A stretch of 64,000 nucleotides of DNA. Source: Ipomoea triloba. Its lineage: Eukaryota > Streptophyta > Magnoliopsida > Solanales > Convolvulaceae. The stretch spans positions 22,420,523 to 22,484,522 of the forward strand of contig NC_044922.1 in assembly GCF_003576645.1 (NCBI RefSeq), written 5' to 3'. This document shows positions 1-11,611 of the stretch, in pieces; position 1 is the stretch's first letter; every line of letters starts with the position of its first letter. The notes beneath the pieces are model-generated. The model had not been told where the DNA came from, searched no databases, and saw nothing but the letters and a program-made list of their open reading frames with translations. The position numbers and the translations under genes are program-made.

Positions 1-59
<59 letters not shown>
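1..59. repeat. (TA)n microsatellite at window edge
   Basis: An uninterrupted TA dinucleotide run opens the window and is cut by its left edge, so its true length is unknown. Confidence 0.95.
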
Positions 60-61
<2 letters not shown>

Positions 62-1409
62 TATTAAAATAAAAAAAATTATAAATCAAAATAGATATGT
101 CAAATTTAATTTATTCTAATAAGATAAAATTGAAATCTTCTATTGAATTTAGTTTTTTTTTATTATAGATATTTTTAATTTCATTTGTTTTATTTTTTAA
201 ATTTTAATTAAAAATTGTTAAAATTAAAATAATTTAATTTGATTCCTGTCTCTGTGTGTGTATTGCTAAAAAGATAAAATAATAACTATAATACATATAT
301 AAATATTGAATCATTGTTGCATGTAAAAACTTCACAAAAAATATTGTTGCATGTCAATTTGTTTACTTCATCTAACTTTTAAAAATAACTACAGTATTAA
401 TACTACTATATATAAATTTCTCCATACATAAATTTTTATGATTTTAGCATTCTACGTTTCTACTACTGAAAAATATAAGTATTATTGCATTAATTTAAAA
501 GTTTTGTAGTACAAATGCTGTAAACAAATTTTATAAAAGAGCATAAATTATAAAAAAAAATTACAAATCTAAAATAATAGTTATTATTTAAATATTATGA
601 GTCCAAAACAAATTAATTTACGTTAATAACATAACTGAAGAAAAACTAACATAAAAATGAACTAATTAAACTAACTGACATTTGTGGAGTTTGACGGACA
701 AAGACCCGACCCGTCTTACGGCTGGATTTTTAATTAACGAGTTCAAAGATCCGACCCATTAATAAATATTTGATTCATTAATCAAAGACAGGACCCGTCT
801 TACGGATTGAGACCCGTGAGACGCTCTCACACTTACTCAAAGTTTAAAATATCACAAAGTAGATTCTGAAACAAAACTCAGATATCAATGTAAAATTTTA
901 AAATAAGAATGTTATTTCATGCAAGGAAAAAAAAAATAATATTTATCAATATCTATATAATAAAAAAAAATTATCAATTTCTCTTTTTATCCATTTGTGT
1001 AGACATATATTATATTTATAGTATTTTGTACAATATGAAAATATATACACATTGTTTTATAGAATTGTGATTACTGACATAATTATACACATTAATTACT
1101 ACAAAATTTAAAATTTAAATTTTTTAATTTCTAAGTATAATTTTCTTAGTTATTATTCATATTGTTAAAATTATAATATGAAATACGATTAGGAATAATT
1201 CAATTTATTTATGTAAATTTTTCTCTATCAATTTATATAAATATGTACATGATTAGAGATTATATTAATCATACAAAATTTTAATTTTAATTTTAATTTT
1301 GTATTCTAAGATACCAAATATATGAAAATTCAACTATATTATTATATTGAACATTTTAATATATTTTTTTTAAAAAAATTTTTTATTTAAATTCATAATT
1401 ACAAATATT
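60..1409. other. AT-rich intergenic spacer, no gene seen
   Basis: Very AT-rich sequence with short homopolymer runs and no coding stretch with plausible codon structure. Around 690-830 there are two copies of a motif containing GACCCGTCTTACGG. Related motifs (CCCG, ACGAGTGGG) recur at the ends of the repeat at 7332-7790, so this is probably an eroded element of that type. Confidence 0.6.
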
Positions 1410-1439
1410 TTTTCGTGCATCGCATGGGTAAAATACTAG
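1410..1439 (+). mobile_element. Helitron-like 3' terminus
   Basis: A short hairpin-like stretch (GTGCATCGCAT, about 1415-1425) is followed about ten bases later by CTAG at 1436-1439 and then T. Hairpin plus CTRR next to a T is the usual 3' end of a Helitron. The hairpin is imperfect and no 5' TC end was identified, so the body, probably the AT-rich DNA to the left, cannot be delimited. Confidence 0.45.
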
Positions 1440-2559
1440 TTCGATATATATAATAGTCGTAGCATTATGATAATCATTATTATTTTCAGTACAATAGTAA
1501 ATTATATATGTTGTATCATTTGTACAGTTGTAGAGGTTGGAATAAAATATTGAATTTATACCTTCTCTCTCTATCTCTCTCCTACTCTATTTTTCATTAG
1601 ACAATCCACAGTTTTAATCCTTTTTATAATTCGTTTCACTGTGAATCCTTTTTATAATTCGTTTCACCGGGAACACTATGAGTTAAAGGAAATTAAATTA
1701 CAACAATACAAAATTTAAAATAATATTTTAACACAAAAAATATTATTTAAGTGGCATACTTGAAAACTTCAAACGTTCATTTATTATATAAATTTTATAC
1801 AATTTTTACCTTTGCAACATTATAGAATTTTCCTATAATATAATAGCAACGAAATTTATCCAAACTTTTAAAAATTTGGCATTCTCTATTGAATATATAT
1901 ATTCTTTTAATAAAATCATTTTCAATCTTATAAATATTGCTGAGACTATAAATTACATAATCTAGTTAGTAAAGATGAGTCTAAACATAAGATCATAGAA
2001 TACACGTTGAAAATAGGTATGGGTCTGATGAGGGTGATGTTGTATTGAAATCTTCAAGCGTTAAACATTTTTGTATATATTTTAAATGCTTCTCCAAATA
2101 TTTATAGATATGAAAATGCTTTTTCAAATATTTATAGATAAGAATCTAGCCATTAGGAGAAGTTACATAGAAGTAGTAGAATGGTTAGCGACATCAATAT
2201 CCAGTGGGAAATAAATATAAGTATATACCTGAAAGGTAACTGGAAGGTCACCATGAATTTTTATTTAAATTTTTATGACAGTTCATCTCAAACATTAATT
2301 ACCTATTTATTATATAAATTTCCGACAATACAATTATTTTCATGACACATAATGATACAAGTTTTGTGAATTGGGGCTGCAGAATACTTTGCATGAACCC
2401 TTGATCCTAACAATTATTTTAGGACATTTTTAAAAGAGTATACATTCCAATGATCATTTGATGTATCCAGATCAAAGAGCAACTCATATAATTGCAATAC
2501 AAGCATGGGAAGACACTGGAAATTAGACCTCCCTGACTCTCTCTATCAATATAGGCTGA
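1440..2559. other. Intergenic spacer, no gene seen
   Basis: AT-rich sequence. The only structure noted is a tandem direct repeat of about 28 bp at roughly 1616-1670 (unit containing CCTTTTTATAATTCG) and a repeated ATATTTATAGATA motif at 2098-2142. It probably includes the 3' untranslated part of the RNase gene to its right. Confidence 0.5.
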
Positions 2560-2603
2560 TCACTGGACTGAGAGAGAAATGACAGCTTCATTGCTTTCAA
2601 GCC
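2560..2603 (-). other. RNS2: Predicted distal last exon of the RNase gene
   Basis: Exon 8 runs into a strong donor (CAAT followed by GTAAGT at 4211-4206). A matching acceptor after a pyrimidine-rich tract, ending TTCCAG, lies at 2604-2609. The 44-nt exon joins in frame and adds [14 protein letters not shown] before TGA. RNS2 proteins carry a hydrophobic C-terminal extension thought to act in vacuolar sorting, so an extra tail here is plausible. The intron would be about 1.6 kb and holds repeats. No transcript evidence is available. Confidence 0.5.
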
Positions 2604-5600
2604 CTGGAACCCAATAAAGTGGAAAAAAAAACATGAGATTCAAGCAACTTAATAAGGCACGCCTAGCTAATAAGCTAACTAATTGAAACTAAAGTGTTTG
2701 GAAAAATTAATTGTTGAATTAGCTTATAAGTGTAAAAGATATAAAAGGATAAACTAAGAAATTAAGATTTTGATTAATGAATGGTAGATGACTAGATGGT
2801 ATCATTTTTATAAATTAATAAAAAAAAAAAAGTTTTTGAAAAAAGGTTTAGAAAGCTTGTAGCTTATTTTGAAACGCTACTTGGAATAGCGTTTCAAAAT
2901 AAGCTACGGAGTATTATTTTAAGCTCCCCATGTTTTACAAAACATAGTTTATAGCTTCTTTGTAAGATAAAATAAGTTATAAGCTCTACCAAACAGGGCA
3001 AATTATTGTGTGGACCACGGTCCAAAACAACATTATTGAATTTTATAAGTTAGAATAACGTACATTATGTGTTAGAATAATGTAATTTTTGTGGTAAGAT
3101 AATGCACATTATATGTTAGAATAATGTATTTTATGTGTCGAAATAATGTACATCATGAGTTAAAATAATAAAACTTCTTAAGTAAGATAATATACATTAT
3201 GTGTTAGAATAATGTATATTAGACCATGATCCACACAACTGTGTGAATCACGGTCCAAACAACTATTGACCAAATAGAGCCTAAGCCTACAAATGGTACA
3301 AGAACCAACATATATGGAGTACAGCAATTTAATGCATGGCGGTAAAATGAACAAAAAAAAAAAAAAAATACTGAGATCTATGCTTATTTCCAACTCGAAA
3401 GGTTGTCTTACTCGTGAATCTCCAAATCTAAGTTTATTTTCAACTCACTAAAGCATTTCAAAGGATTACTAATGCCCTTCCTTGTATTTTGGATGTATAC
3501 ATTATTCCACCTCAATTAAAAATTTTGTGAGATTACACATTTATATTTTAAAATATATATTATATGCTCAACAAGACATCCCATCCCATAGTCTGAGTAT
3601 GGTACGAACTTAAAGTACCTCCTGTAATTAGGGCTACTCTGGACACCTCGTGGTCTAACCAAAAAAACAAGTGTGACGCAGATGAACCAGAGGAGATGGA
3701 TACATTTCCCTACACCTAAATCCATTCTTCATGTGGGTTAAGCATGGATTTTTATAGAAGCAGACCTTTAAATCTCATTTATCACTCACTAGTCCATATT
3801 GTCATTTAAGCACGATGATACTAGTTTTTGAAAGCAGTCATTCTCACAGCAATACACAACTAACATGACTCAGATCATTAAAAGAAAGGAAAGGGGGTTT
3901 GGGGCGTTTGGTGCAAAGCTAAGTAGTACACCTAGCCACCTGGGTTTAAACAATTGAAGGATGCATTCTGTCTCAACTAAAAGTCTAAACTGATAGTTGG
4001 ACTGCACATTTGTATGCTAGCCAATGACTTTGTACATGGGGTTGGCTCTGATACTAAATTGAATGATTGCGTTTTATTTCAACTAAAAGCCTAAACTGAT
4101 AGTTAGACTGTAGATTTATTATTTATATATTATATGCTCAACATGAACCTCATCATCTTATCCCCACCAGATGTACCTAAAATCAGTAAATACATAGAAA
4201 TGAAAACTTACATTGTGATGTATCATATATTGGTAAGCTGACATTTGAAGGGCAAGACGAGCTTTTCAGAGAAGTTATGCCACTTTCAATGTTAGATTCT
4301 GTTTCACAATCACGGGGCTGCAAGAGAAACTAGAATTAGATATTCCCCTTTAATAGGCAAATCTAAGGATATAGAAACCTGATCTAAATGGAATGTGAAT
4401 TTATGCTATATGCAGAGTTGCAGACCATTTTGACAAACTGATTAATTGGCTATAAAACTGATTTCACGGACAAACATCATAATGTTGAATGGTGAAATCA
4501 TCCTAACCAGTGAAAAGCAAATAGGTGGGCTCTTGACTGAAATAGCGTTTCTATAGAAAATGTAGGTGTCAAAAATGTTTGAGAATTCAGACAATCATCA
4601 GTTCATTGAAGGATGGATATGTATAACTGTATAAGGGCCTAACCTCAAAATTCTTATCAAAACACAGCCGAACTTCCTCCAGGGCTTTACTAGAGCATGT
4701 TACTTCTGGAGTCATATGGAAAGCATTTTGAATGGCTGAAATGATGCCTTCAAGTGGGTACTTTTCAGAGTTTGATGGTACATACCCAGCTCCAATCAAA
4801 ACCTCCTGTTATTATATGTTGAATAAGGTAAGTTGGCAGCCAAGCATTCAATAGCAATACTTCTTCTCCCAAAAAGTTGAATCCCCAACCCCAAGGGCCC
4901 CCCACACCCCGGCCTGACAAAGCATTTGGGAGGATGTAGCCGGTTTGCACAAGAGATCTGCCCACTTTGGGCATAATCCCCACACTGTTGCTGTTGAGTT
5001 TCGATCCTTGGTCTTTTCTCCCAAATACAGCCTAAGCCCGTGTGAGCTTCAATAGCCATATTTGTTTCTAACAAAAAATGCGTTGCAAAAATTAAAAGGA
5101 GGAAAGAAAAAAGATGAAGGTTGACTCACAGTAACATTGTATTTGAAGTAAAGGTCCAGAGCGTTCACAAAGTATTCATATTCATTTTTAATAACTGGAT
5201 AGGAACATGTTCCATGTTTCTCTGCAAAATCCGAATAGAAGCAAAGTTTAACAAATAAAATTCCAAAAGCACCGAAGTTTTCTTTAATAAAGGTTATGCT
5301 TGCACTAACTCATATGATATTCTCATAATTGATCTCATACAAGATAAAGTAAAAACAAGAGAAAGATGATTACCCCACTGTGTGGAATGTGGATGTTCCC
5401 CAAGGCAACCATAAGGGGAAGGCAAAGAGAATAAGTCAGTTTCATTTAATATATAATCAGACCATCTAGTAAGCAAGCTAATGTTCAGAAAGACAGAACA
5501 CCTCATGAGCCCAAAACAATCCTTTGGTGTTATGGCAAGTTTTGGTGGAACTGCATTTATATGATGGCCAATACTTGTTCAAGACATCAAGCAAAGTTGA

Positions 5601-6841
5601 GATCTACATCAATGAACAGCAATAGACATACATAGGTAAGTCTCAGGCTTGAGAACTAAAGTAAAAACAACACAATAACAAATGTTGGACTATTACGGTT
5701 CCAAAAAAAACAAGCACAAAAACGAATAGTCACGGGTTTACAAGTTCAAGTCGTGTAACACTCACACTTTCCTTAAAATCTTATTTGCTACCTCCCTTAG
5801 TCCAACGAACTTCCAATTTAAAGTTTGAGCACTCAAATAATAAATCTGGCAAACAAGAACACTTGTAGAATACAAAGTTTTTGGAGGTAGAAAACAGAGG
5901 TTTCTTCCAAGTCCACCTTTATCCCACACTAGTGCAATCCCACTTCCCATTTCAAATGTGAGACAAAGGCTTCTCCAAAGCCTTTCCACTTCATTTTCCA
6001 ACTTGAATGGGTCTACTTTGAGACTCAATTTCTCATCCATCCATTATTCATTTTGAGCTTACAATATATGAATTTCTTTGTCTCACTCTAAAGAACCGAA
6101 TTAGAAGTGGACATCATATATATTTGTACCACAAAAAAAACAATTTAAAATGCCAATTTATACTATTTTTTCCAACAACAAATACACCATCCAAACCAGG
6201 TCAAAAAGGCACTCACACCATGAAATTCCACACAAAAACAACTAGCTTTGCTAACTAAACATTGCCACAAGTATACGCTAACACCAAACAAGATTGATAT
6301 TTGCACATACATACCACATTTTCGTCAAATTCGGAACCTTCACAGCAGGACGGCCAAGTCCCATCTTCGTAATCTGCCCAGAGCCCATCTGCAAAGCAAT
6401 GAACCTTATACAATAATACCTCCTACATAACATAAAATTTAAGATATATAACGAACAAAAAAACTGTATGACTTACGAATTGTGAATCCAATAATCGCAT
6501 TGGCGCTGCACGACAGTGATATTGTTTTATTAAAAGGCAATAAAATGAAAAAAGAAATTGTTATCTTTAACCAATCAAATACTAAAGTAACAAACATTCT
6601 AGTTGATTCTAACAAGCATACAAAATATGTAGGGAAATTACCGGCAACAGCCATTGTTGGAACAGCACTTGGAAGTACCCTTACACTCGGTGCCAGGCCA
6701 CTGGAGAGCGAGCTTGAACAAATCGAACTCTCTCTGATCTTCCTGCAGCTTCAGAGCTTCCGCATCTCCTCCGCCGTGGGTAAGGGTGGAGCAAAAGGAC
6801 CCAAATAACAGTAAGAGGGGGAGGATAGGGAGAGAAGTCAT
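2560..6841 (-). CDS. RNS2: RNase T2, vacuolar RNS2-class S-like ribonuclease (9 exons)
   Basis: Acid endoribonuclease of the T2 family; the RNS2 class works in the vacuole and endomembrane system in rRNA turnover. Exons read on the minus strand: 6841-6642, 6505-6477, 6388-6315, 5603-5502, 5377-5374, 5221-5130, 4805-4644, 4317-4212 and 2603-2560. All junctions keep frame and give about 270 residues, normal for the family. A hydrophobic signal peptide ([14 protein letters not shown]) supports the start at 6841, although the frame is open upstream to 6994. Active-site motif I is FTIHGLWADY (His about 77). Motif II is HEWEKHGTC (Glu about 135, His about 139) and is completed only by the 4-nt exon. 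Paired cysteines ([14 protein letters not shown]) and the conserved stretch [12 protein letters not shown] are present. Exon 9 is inferred from good splice sites. If exon 8 is not spliced, the protein ends at 4183 after nine extra residues. Identity is firm; the 3' end is less sure. Confidence 0.88.
2692..2998. mobile_element. MITE-like element in RNase intron 8, with perfect hairpin
   Basis: The ends resemble each other in inverse orientation (GTGTTTGG on the left, CCAAACAGGGC on the right). The interior holds a perfect inverted repeat with 21-bp arms at 2859-2879 and 2887-2907, separated by 7 nt. The CCAAACAGG-type end resembles those at 8001-8283 and 31143-31415. Confidence 0.5.
2997..3265. 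repeat. MULE-like repeat with GGCAAATTATTG terminus
   Basis: Starts GGCAAATTATTG followed by GTGTGGACCACGGTCC, and closes with two further copies of the near-palindromic GACCRYGGTCC motif. The interior is a degenerate minisatellite built on ACATTATGTGTTAGAATAATG. The flanks ACCAAACAG and ACCAAATAG look like a 9-bp target duplication with one mismatch, fitting the Mutator superfamily. The same terminal motif occurs at 11697, before the FAR1-like gene. Confidence 0.5.
3540..4143 (-). mobile_element. Possible TRIM / LTR retroelement remnant
   Basis: At 4042-4060, read on the minus strand, TAGTATCAGAGCCAA resembles a tRNA-iMet-type primer binding site. The sequence beside it (to 4143) ends TGTTGAGCATATAATATAT. 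Parts recur at about 3555-3583 (TATATTATATGCTCAACA) and 3960-4010 (CTAAACTGATAGTTGGACTG), as expected for broken terminal repeats. No coding sequence is seen. Boundaries are approximate. Confidence 0.4.
5374..5377 (-). other. RNS2: 4-nt microexon (TGGG) of the RNase T2 gene
   Basis: On the minus strand the sequence reads ...CACACAG, TGGG, GTAATC.... The preceding exon ends in CATGAG (His-Glu) and the next begins AG AAA CAT. Only insertion of TGGG restores the frame and yields the invariant HEWEKHGTC motif. The microexon supplies Trp and the first base of the next Glu codon. Joining the flanking exons directly would shift frame inside the active site. Confidence 0.82.
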
Positions 6842-7331
6842 GGGCAGATCTTTTCTATTTTCTCTTTTGGGTGGATTGCTTGAACAACTCAGAGAGAAAC
6901 TCTTTATAACGATTCCCGAGAAGTTAAAGTAGCTCCCGATTGGGCATTGGTGGTAGGTTGACTGAGAGAGTTTATTGCTTGTGGATACTTCCATCTACTT
7001 TTAAAGCTATTTCTTTGACTAATCCAAAAAAAACTCGGTTCCATTTTACATATTTTACTATTTATTGGTCTTGTTTTTTTATTTTTTTTAGTATTTTTAA
7101 TTATTTTTAAATTTAATTTTTATTTTTTTAAAATAAAAATTTTTAATGCATTATTATTGTAATAAAGTAGTGACAAAGTCTGGAAGAACAAACTTCCAAA
7201 AACATCGAAGAAGTCTGAGAATAGGCTGCTGTAGCTAAAGAATGAGCTAACAATTTTGAGATCATAGGAATAAAATTAACGGAACATGAAAGAAAAGAAT
7301 GTAAAATGCTTCTACAATCATTAATAGCTAT
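6842..7331 (-). promoter_or_regulatory. 5' untranslated/promoter region of the RNase gene
   Basis: The DNA just upstream of the chosen start, up to about 7000, is of coding-like composition and in frame, so it is probably the 5' leader. Beyond it lies T- and A-rich DNA (7020-7140), where a promoter would be expected. No clear TATA box can be assigned. Confidence 0.35.
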
Positions 7332-7790
7332 GCCCACGTAAGACGAGTGGGTCAGGTCGGTTCAATATAAAAAAGTAATATTTATACTAAAAAATGTAAT
7401 ACACATTAGAAATAAAGTACAGTGTTTGCTACTTATAAGGAAAAATATAATACTTTCGAAAAATACATGTGATACTTTTATATTTTGATATAAAAGCATT
7501 AAATTTTGTCATCAAAAGTATTACATTTTCCCTTATAAGTAATGTTGACAAGTGTTTGTTATTTATAAGAGAATAATATAATACTTTTGAGTAAAATGTA
7601 ATACTTTTAATCAAAATGTAAAATTATAACATTTTTCTTCAAAAGTATTAAACTCACGGGTATTAATACTTCAAAAGTATTAATACTTTTAATACTTTCC
7701 CATATAAATAATAAACATTTTATTCTTTATTAGTATTACATTTTCTAGTATGCATTACATTTGATCTTTACCCGACTCATCTCACGGGCA
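7332..7790. mobile_element. MITE-like repeat with GCCCRCG ends
   Basis: Left end GCCCACGTAAGACGAGTGGG and right end ACTCATCTCACGGGC are imperfect inverted repeats. The interior contains several direct and inverted copies of AAAAGTATTACATTTT. No coding capacity. A related motif lies at about 690-830. Confidence 0.45.
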
Positions 7791-8000
7791 AGGATCTATA
7801 AGATAATCTCACACAATCTATATGGGTATATTAATATTAAGCTTAATCTTATAAAAATTTAAATTAAAAATAACTTCTGTCAAAACTCGTTAATCGAACC
7901 AGATATATAAAATGGGACGAAGAAAGTATCATTCATTTCATTGTCTTTAATAAAATAAAACTTTCTAAAAAGTAAAGAATATACTCGAGAAGATGTTGGC

Positions 8001-8283
8001 CCTGTTTGGTAAATAATCAGCCTATTAGCCAATTTTGGCTTATTTGACCACTATTAGTTGTTTGGTTAATAAGTTTTTTGTAACTCCAAAATGCTAAAAT
8101 TCAAAAGGCTACTCAAAGCAGCCTTTTCAATTAGCTTTTTGAGAAAAGAAATTATACCAAACAGCTATCAGCTAACAGCTAATTTATCAAACAACTTTCT
8201 ACAATCAGCTAATATTATCAACAAATCATTCATTCTAATCCAAACAACCAACCCAATCAGCTAACAGTCATTTACCAAACAGG
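8001..8283. mobile_element. MITE with CCTGTTTGGTAAAT termini (copy 1)
   Basis: 283-bp element starting CCTGTTTGGTAAAT and ending with its inverse ATTTACCAAACAGG. The interior has recognisable segments (GACCACTATTAGTTG, AAAAGGCTACTCAAAGC) shared with 31143-31415 and, reversed, with 31419-31583, which shows a dispersed family. No coding capacity. Confidence 0.75.
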
Positions 8284-8710
8284 TCGTTACTTTCTCATAA
8301 TTCTCTTATCATTTTCACTTGCAAAATTTGAAGACTACACACAAGTATGAGTTATTTGTGATGGAATATCCGTATATGCCAAATGATTCCTTTTGGGGAT
8401 AATTCTAAGCCCGCTCCCAGTCTCCCACCGGCCACCGTATTATTGGATTATTGAGTGATTGAATGTTGATAGGCAGTCAATAGCATTTTTCTTTTCCGGC
8501 CAATCATCTCTTTAGCAATTAGCACGATAATGAGATTATTAGATTCAACTTTTAATCTCATTATTGTCACATTCTCGCATTTAGTTTCTAATTTTTAATT
8601 TAATTACATTTAGTCTAGCAATTTTACTAATATTGTCACATTTGATCTTCGATTACAATTTTTAATTAAATGACTAATTTCTTAAATAGTTTAATAATTT
8701 GACAATTTTA
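8284..8710. other. Spacer, no gene seen
   Basis: AT-rich DNA with a repeated ATTTAGTCTAGC/TTTAATTAA pattern. No convincing ORF, splice pattern or repeat boundary. Confidence 0.5.
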
Positions 8711-9025
8711 GGGGTGTATTCAATCAAGACTTTTAAGGACTTTCAAAGACTTTTAAAGTGATGGATTTTAAATGATTTTTGTAGAATTTTTCAAACTCCC
8801 CTAGAATCTTTTAAACTTTCATCAATTTTTTACGAGTCTATAAAAATCCGTAAGACAAACATTTATAAACTTTTAAAATATTTTCATATTAAAAAGTCTA
8901 CAAAAGTCATTAAAACTCTAAATTAAATATATCCTTACAAGCATTCCATAACTTCTATTAATACATTATTTATAATTTTCTTACAAAAATATATCTTTAT
9001 AAATCATAAATAAATTAATGCATTG

Positions 9026-9026
9026 C

Positions 9027-9080
<54 letters not shown>
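9026..9080. repeat. (AAT)n microsatellite
   Basis: About 18 uninterrupted trinucleotide units, lying inside the split element. Confidence 0.95.
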
Positions 9081-9082
<2 letters not shown>

Positions 9083-9544
9083 TTGTCACAAAAATAGAGT
9101 ATATTATACATAAATAAAATATAATAAATTTTTACTAAAAATTAACCAATAAAAATATTTCTTGAACTAATGAAACAACTAATGTTGAGTAAATAATAAT
9201 TTTTTGTTAAAATATTGTTGTGACAACAGCAAATAATAAATTTTTCTTAATATTTTTTTTTGTGATTTTTGTTATAAATATGTATTAAAATAAAGAGATA
9301 AATATAAAAAGTATATGAGTATTTATGAAATGTTTGAAACGTACCGTAAAATTTGATAAAAATCAATTAAAAGTTTGTGTGGTTTAGATAGAGGAAAAAA
9401 GTTTCTAGAGAAAGTTGAAAAATTTGGTGTTGGAGTGTTGGATTTCATCTATTTATATTAATGATGAAAAAGTCGTACAGAAATCTTATTCTGATAGAGT
9501 ATATGAAAGTTAATAAGTTTTTTGAATATATACTAGTAGACTTT

Positions 9545-11611
9545 TGTTAGGAATAAAATTGTAATAGTTTTGATGAGCCAATTTGTAATTTTAGAAATCC
9601 CCTATTTTATTTTTAGAGTGTAGAGTTTAGACCCGGGAGACAAGTCATGACAATAGTTGGGTCGAATTATTGCTTATTAGAGTTCATTTTGTCATGACTC
9701 TTGTAAGTCATTTGCTTCCACTATACACATGAGTGTATATGATCCAAAGGACAAGGCTAAATTATTATTACTAGAAGACATGAGTTTTAATCTTATTGAA
9801 CACATTTTAAGCTTTGAAGAGCTAGAAGTGCCACGGTCCAAGTCCAAGAGGAAGTCAATTTTTGGGTCAATGGAGATAGTCAAAGGGAGGAAGAAGTTCA
9901 AGATCCACTATCGCTACACCATACGCTACACAATGCAAAGAAGGATCGAATATATTTATTTGATGGATATGATTGAATGAGTTGAAATGGAGAAATAGTT
10001 AAAGGCTTGAGAATATACCTAATGGTTTAGTGTTCAAATCTTATTGCTACATTTTAATACTAGGGAAGAAGCTTTGGAGCTAGTCACAAGACCAAGACCT
10101 TTGGAATTAATTTTTGGTCAATGGAGGAAGTCAAAGTCAACATGGAGCAACTTTGCATGGATTACATACGCGTGAACACAACACCATTTCTACACGCGTG
10201 AAAGCCATTTTAAAGCACTATGGAGCATGCTAAGGAGCAACTAAGAGAGGAACTTACACTTAGTCATTTTTGCATGCCTCAAATATTTTAGGTTCAGTAC
10301 GCAATACCCTGAACCAGAAGAAATTTGAAGGTGGTGATTTTCTGAAGATTATTGTTCATACTCAAGCAAGAGCCACCCGGTAAATATTTTGAAAGATCAA
10401 CTTGCCCAAGATCAAAATCAAGAATACAACAAAGTCAAAAGTATCAAGCTCTGAAGAATACAAAGTCTGCAATATCAAGCTGAGAAGGCAACAAAGTCAA
10501 AAATTGGAGGCTACAAGTTTCAAGGATCAATCAAGCCGAAATAGAAGACTTTTGTGAACATTTTGCAGATCAAAATGGAGATTTTATCAGATCAAATTGG
10601 CAAGTTATCAGATCAACGATATGGTCATTAAATGAGGAGGTATAGCCATCAAAATCAGATTGGAATGACCAATCAGAACGTTCAAAAATTTGAATGTTCA
10701 TAACGGGCAAATAATTCTTTGAATTATAAAAATCCCAAGAAGACTTGAAGACAAGCAGAGGATGCAACAGCACTACGAACCAAAAACGTGAAATTCAACA
10801 AGTGGTATTTATGAGCGGTGAATGCGATCAAATACAAAGTGCTGAGATATTGAGATATACACGAGAGAAATTCAAGTCTTAGAAAAGAAATCTTTATTTC
10901 TTTAAACATCAGTTGTATCTCTACCGAGGGTAGAAAGGAGTGTAGCTGGGTGCGTAACACTCGGGTGAACTAAGTGTAGCTTTGTGCGTAACACTTGGTT
11001 GGAACGTAGCTTTGTGAGTAGCGTTCGGAAACGTAGCTTTGTGCGTAGCGTTCGGGGAGCGTAGCTTTGTGCGTAGCGCTCGGGAGCTTACCTTTGTGCG
11101 GAGAGCTCGGTGTTGAGTGTAGCTTTGTGCGTAGCACTTGGGAGTTTCACTATTGTATCTGGTGATTGAAGATAGTGGAAATCTTCCTTGGAGAAGGAAG
11201 AAGTGGAGTATGAGAATTACACCATCTCCGAACCACTATAAATCTCTACCTCTCATTTACCTTACTGCACTTTACATATTTGCATGTTTTAACTCACTAA
11301 CCATTTACTTACTGTGATGATCATATCATCTGGGTTTGTGTGTTCCCACGTCCGCATGTGCTTGAAACTTTGCATACATATTCCTTGAGCTATTCTAAGA
11401 TATTCTATCATATTACATGTCAAGTATCTCTTCAGTTTTACGCAGTTTTATTTTATAGCATTTTACCGTACGATATTCCGCTGCACATTTCAAGTTGAAT
11501 TTATTCACTTGAAATCTCTATTGTTGAAGTGTTATAAAGTTTTTAATTGTTAGAAAAGTCTATTCACCCCCCCCCCTCTCTAGACTTTTCACCACCCTAT
11601 CGAGACCAACA
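9545..11611 (+). mobile_element. Solo LTR of a Copia-type retrotransposon (2,067 bp)
   Basis: Begins TGTTAGGAATAAAATTG and ends CGAGACCAACA, with TG...CA ends. It is flanked on both sides by ACTTT (9540-9544 and 11612-11616), a perfect 5-bp target duplication. The 3' part has the pyrimidine-rich stretch TCTATTCACCCCCCCCC that is common just before the end of long plant Copia LTRs. No internal region or second LTR follows, so this is a solo LTR left by LTR-LTR recombination. It includes a minisatellite at 10937-11152. The orientation is inferred from the C-rich 3' end. Confidence 0.85.
10937..11152 (+). repeat. Minisatellite within the solo LTR
   Basis: Seven degenerate copies of a unit of about 30-35 bp with core GTAGCTTTGTGCGTAGC followed by an RCTCGGG/ACTTGG tail. 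Copies differ by substitutions and small length changes. Confidence 0.85.

Noticed and set aside
4765..5074. Overlapping minus-strand frames with Gly/Trp-rich translation
   Set aside because: They lie in the intron between RNase exons 6 and 7. The GC-rich patch is an intronic insertion, with both splice sites outside it.
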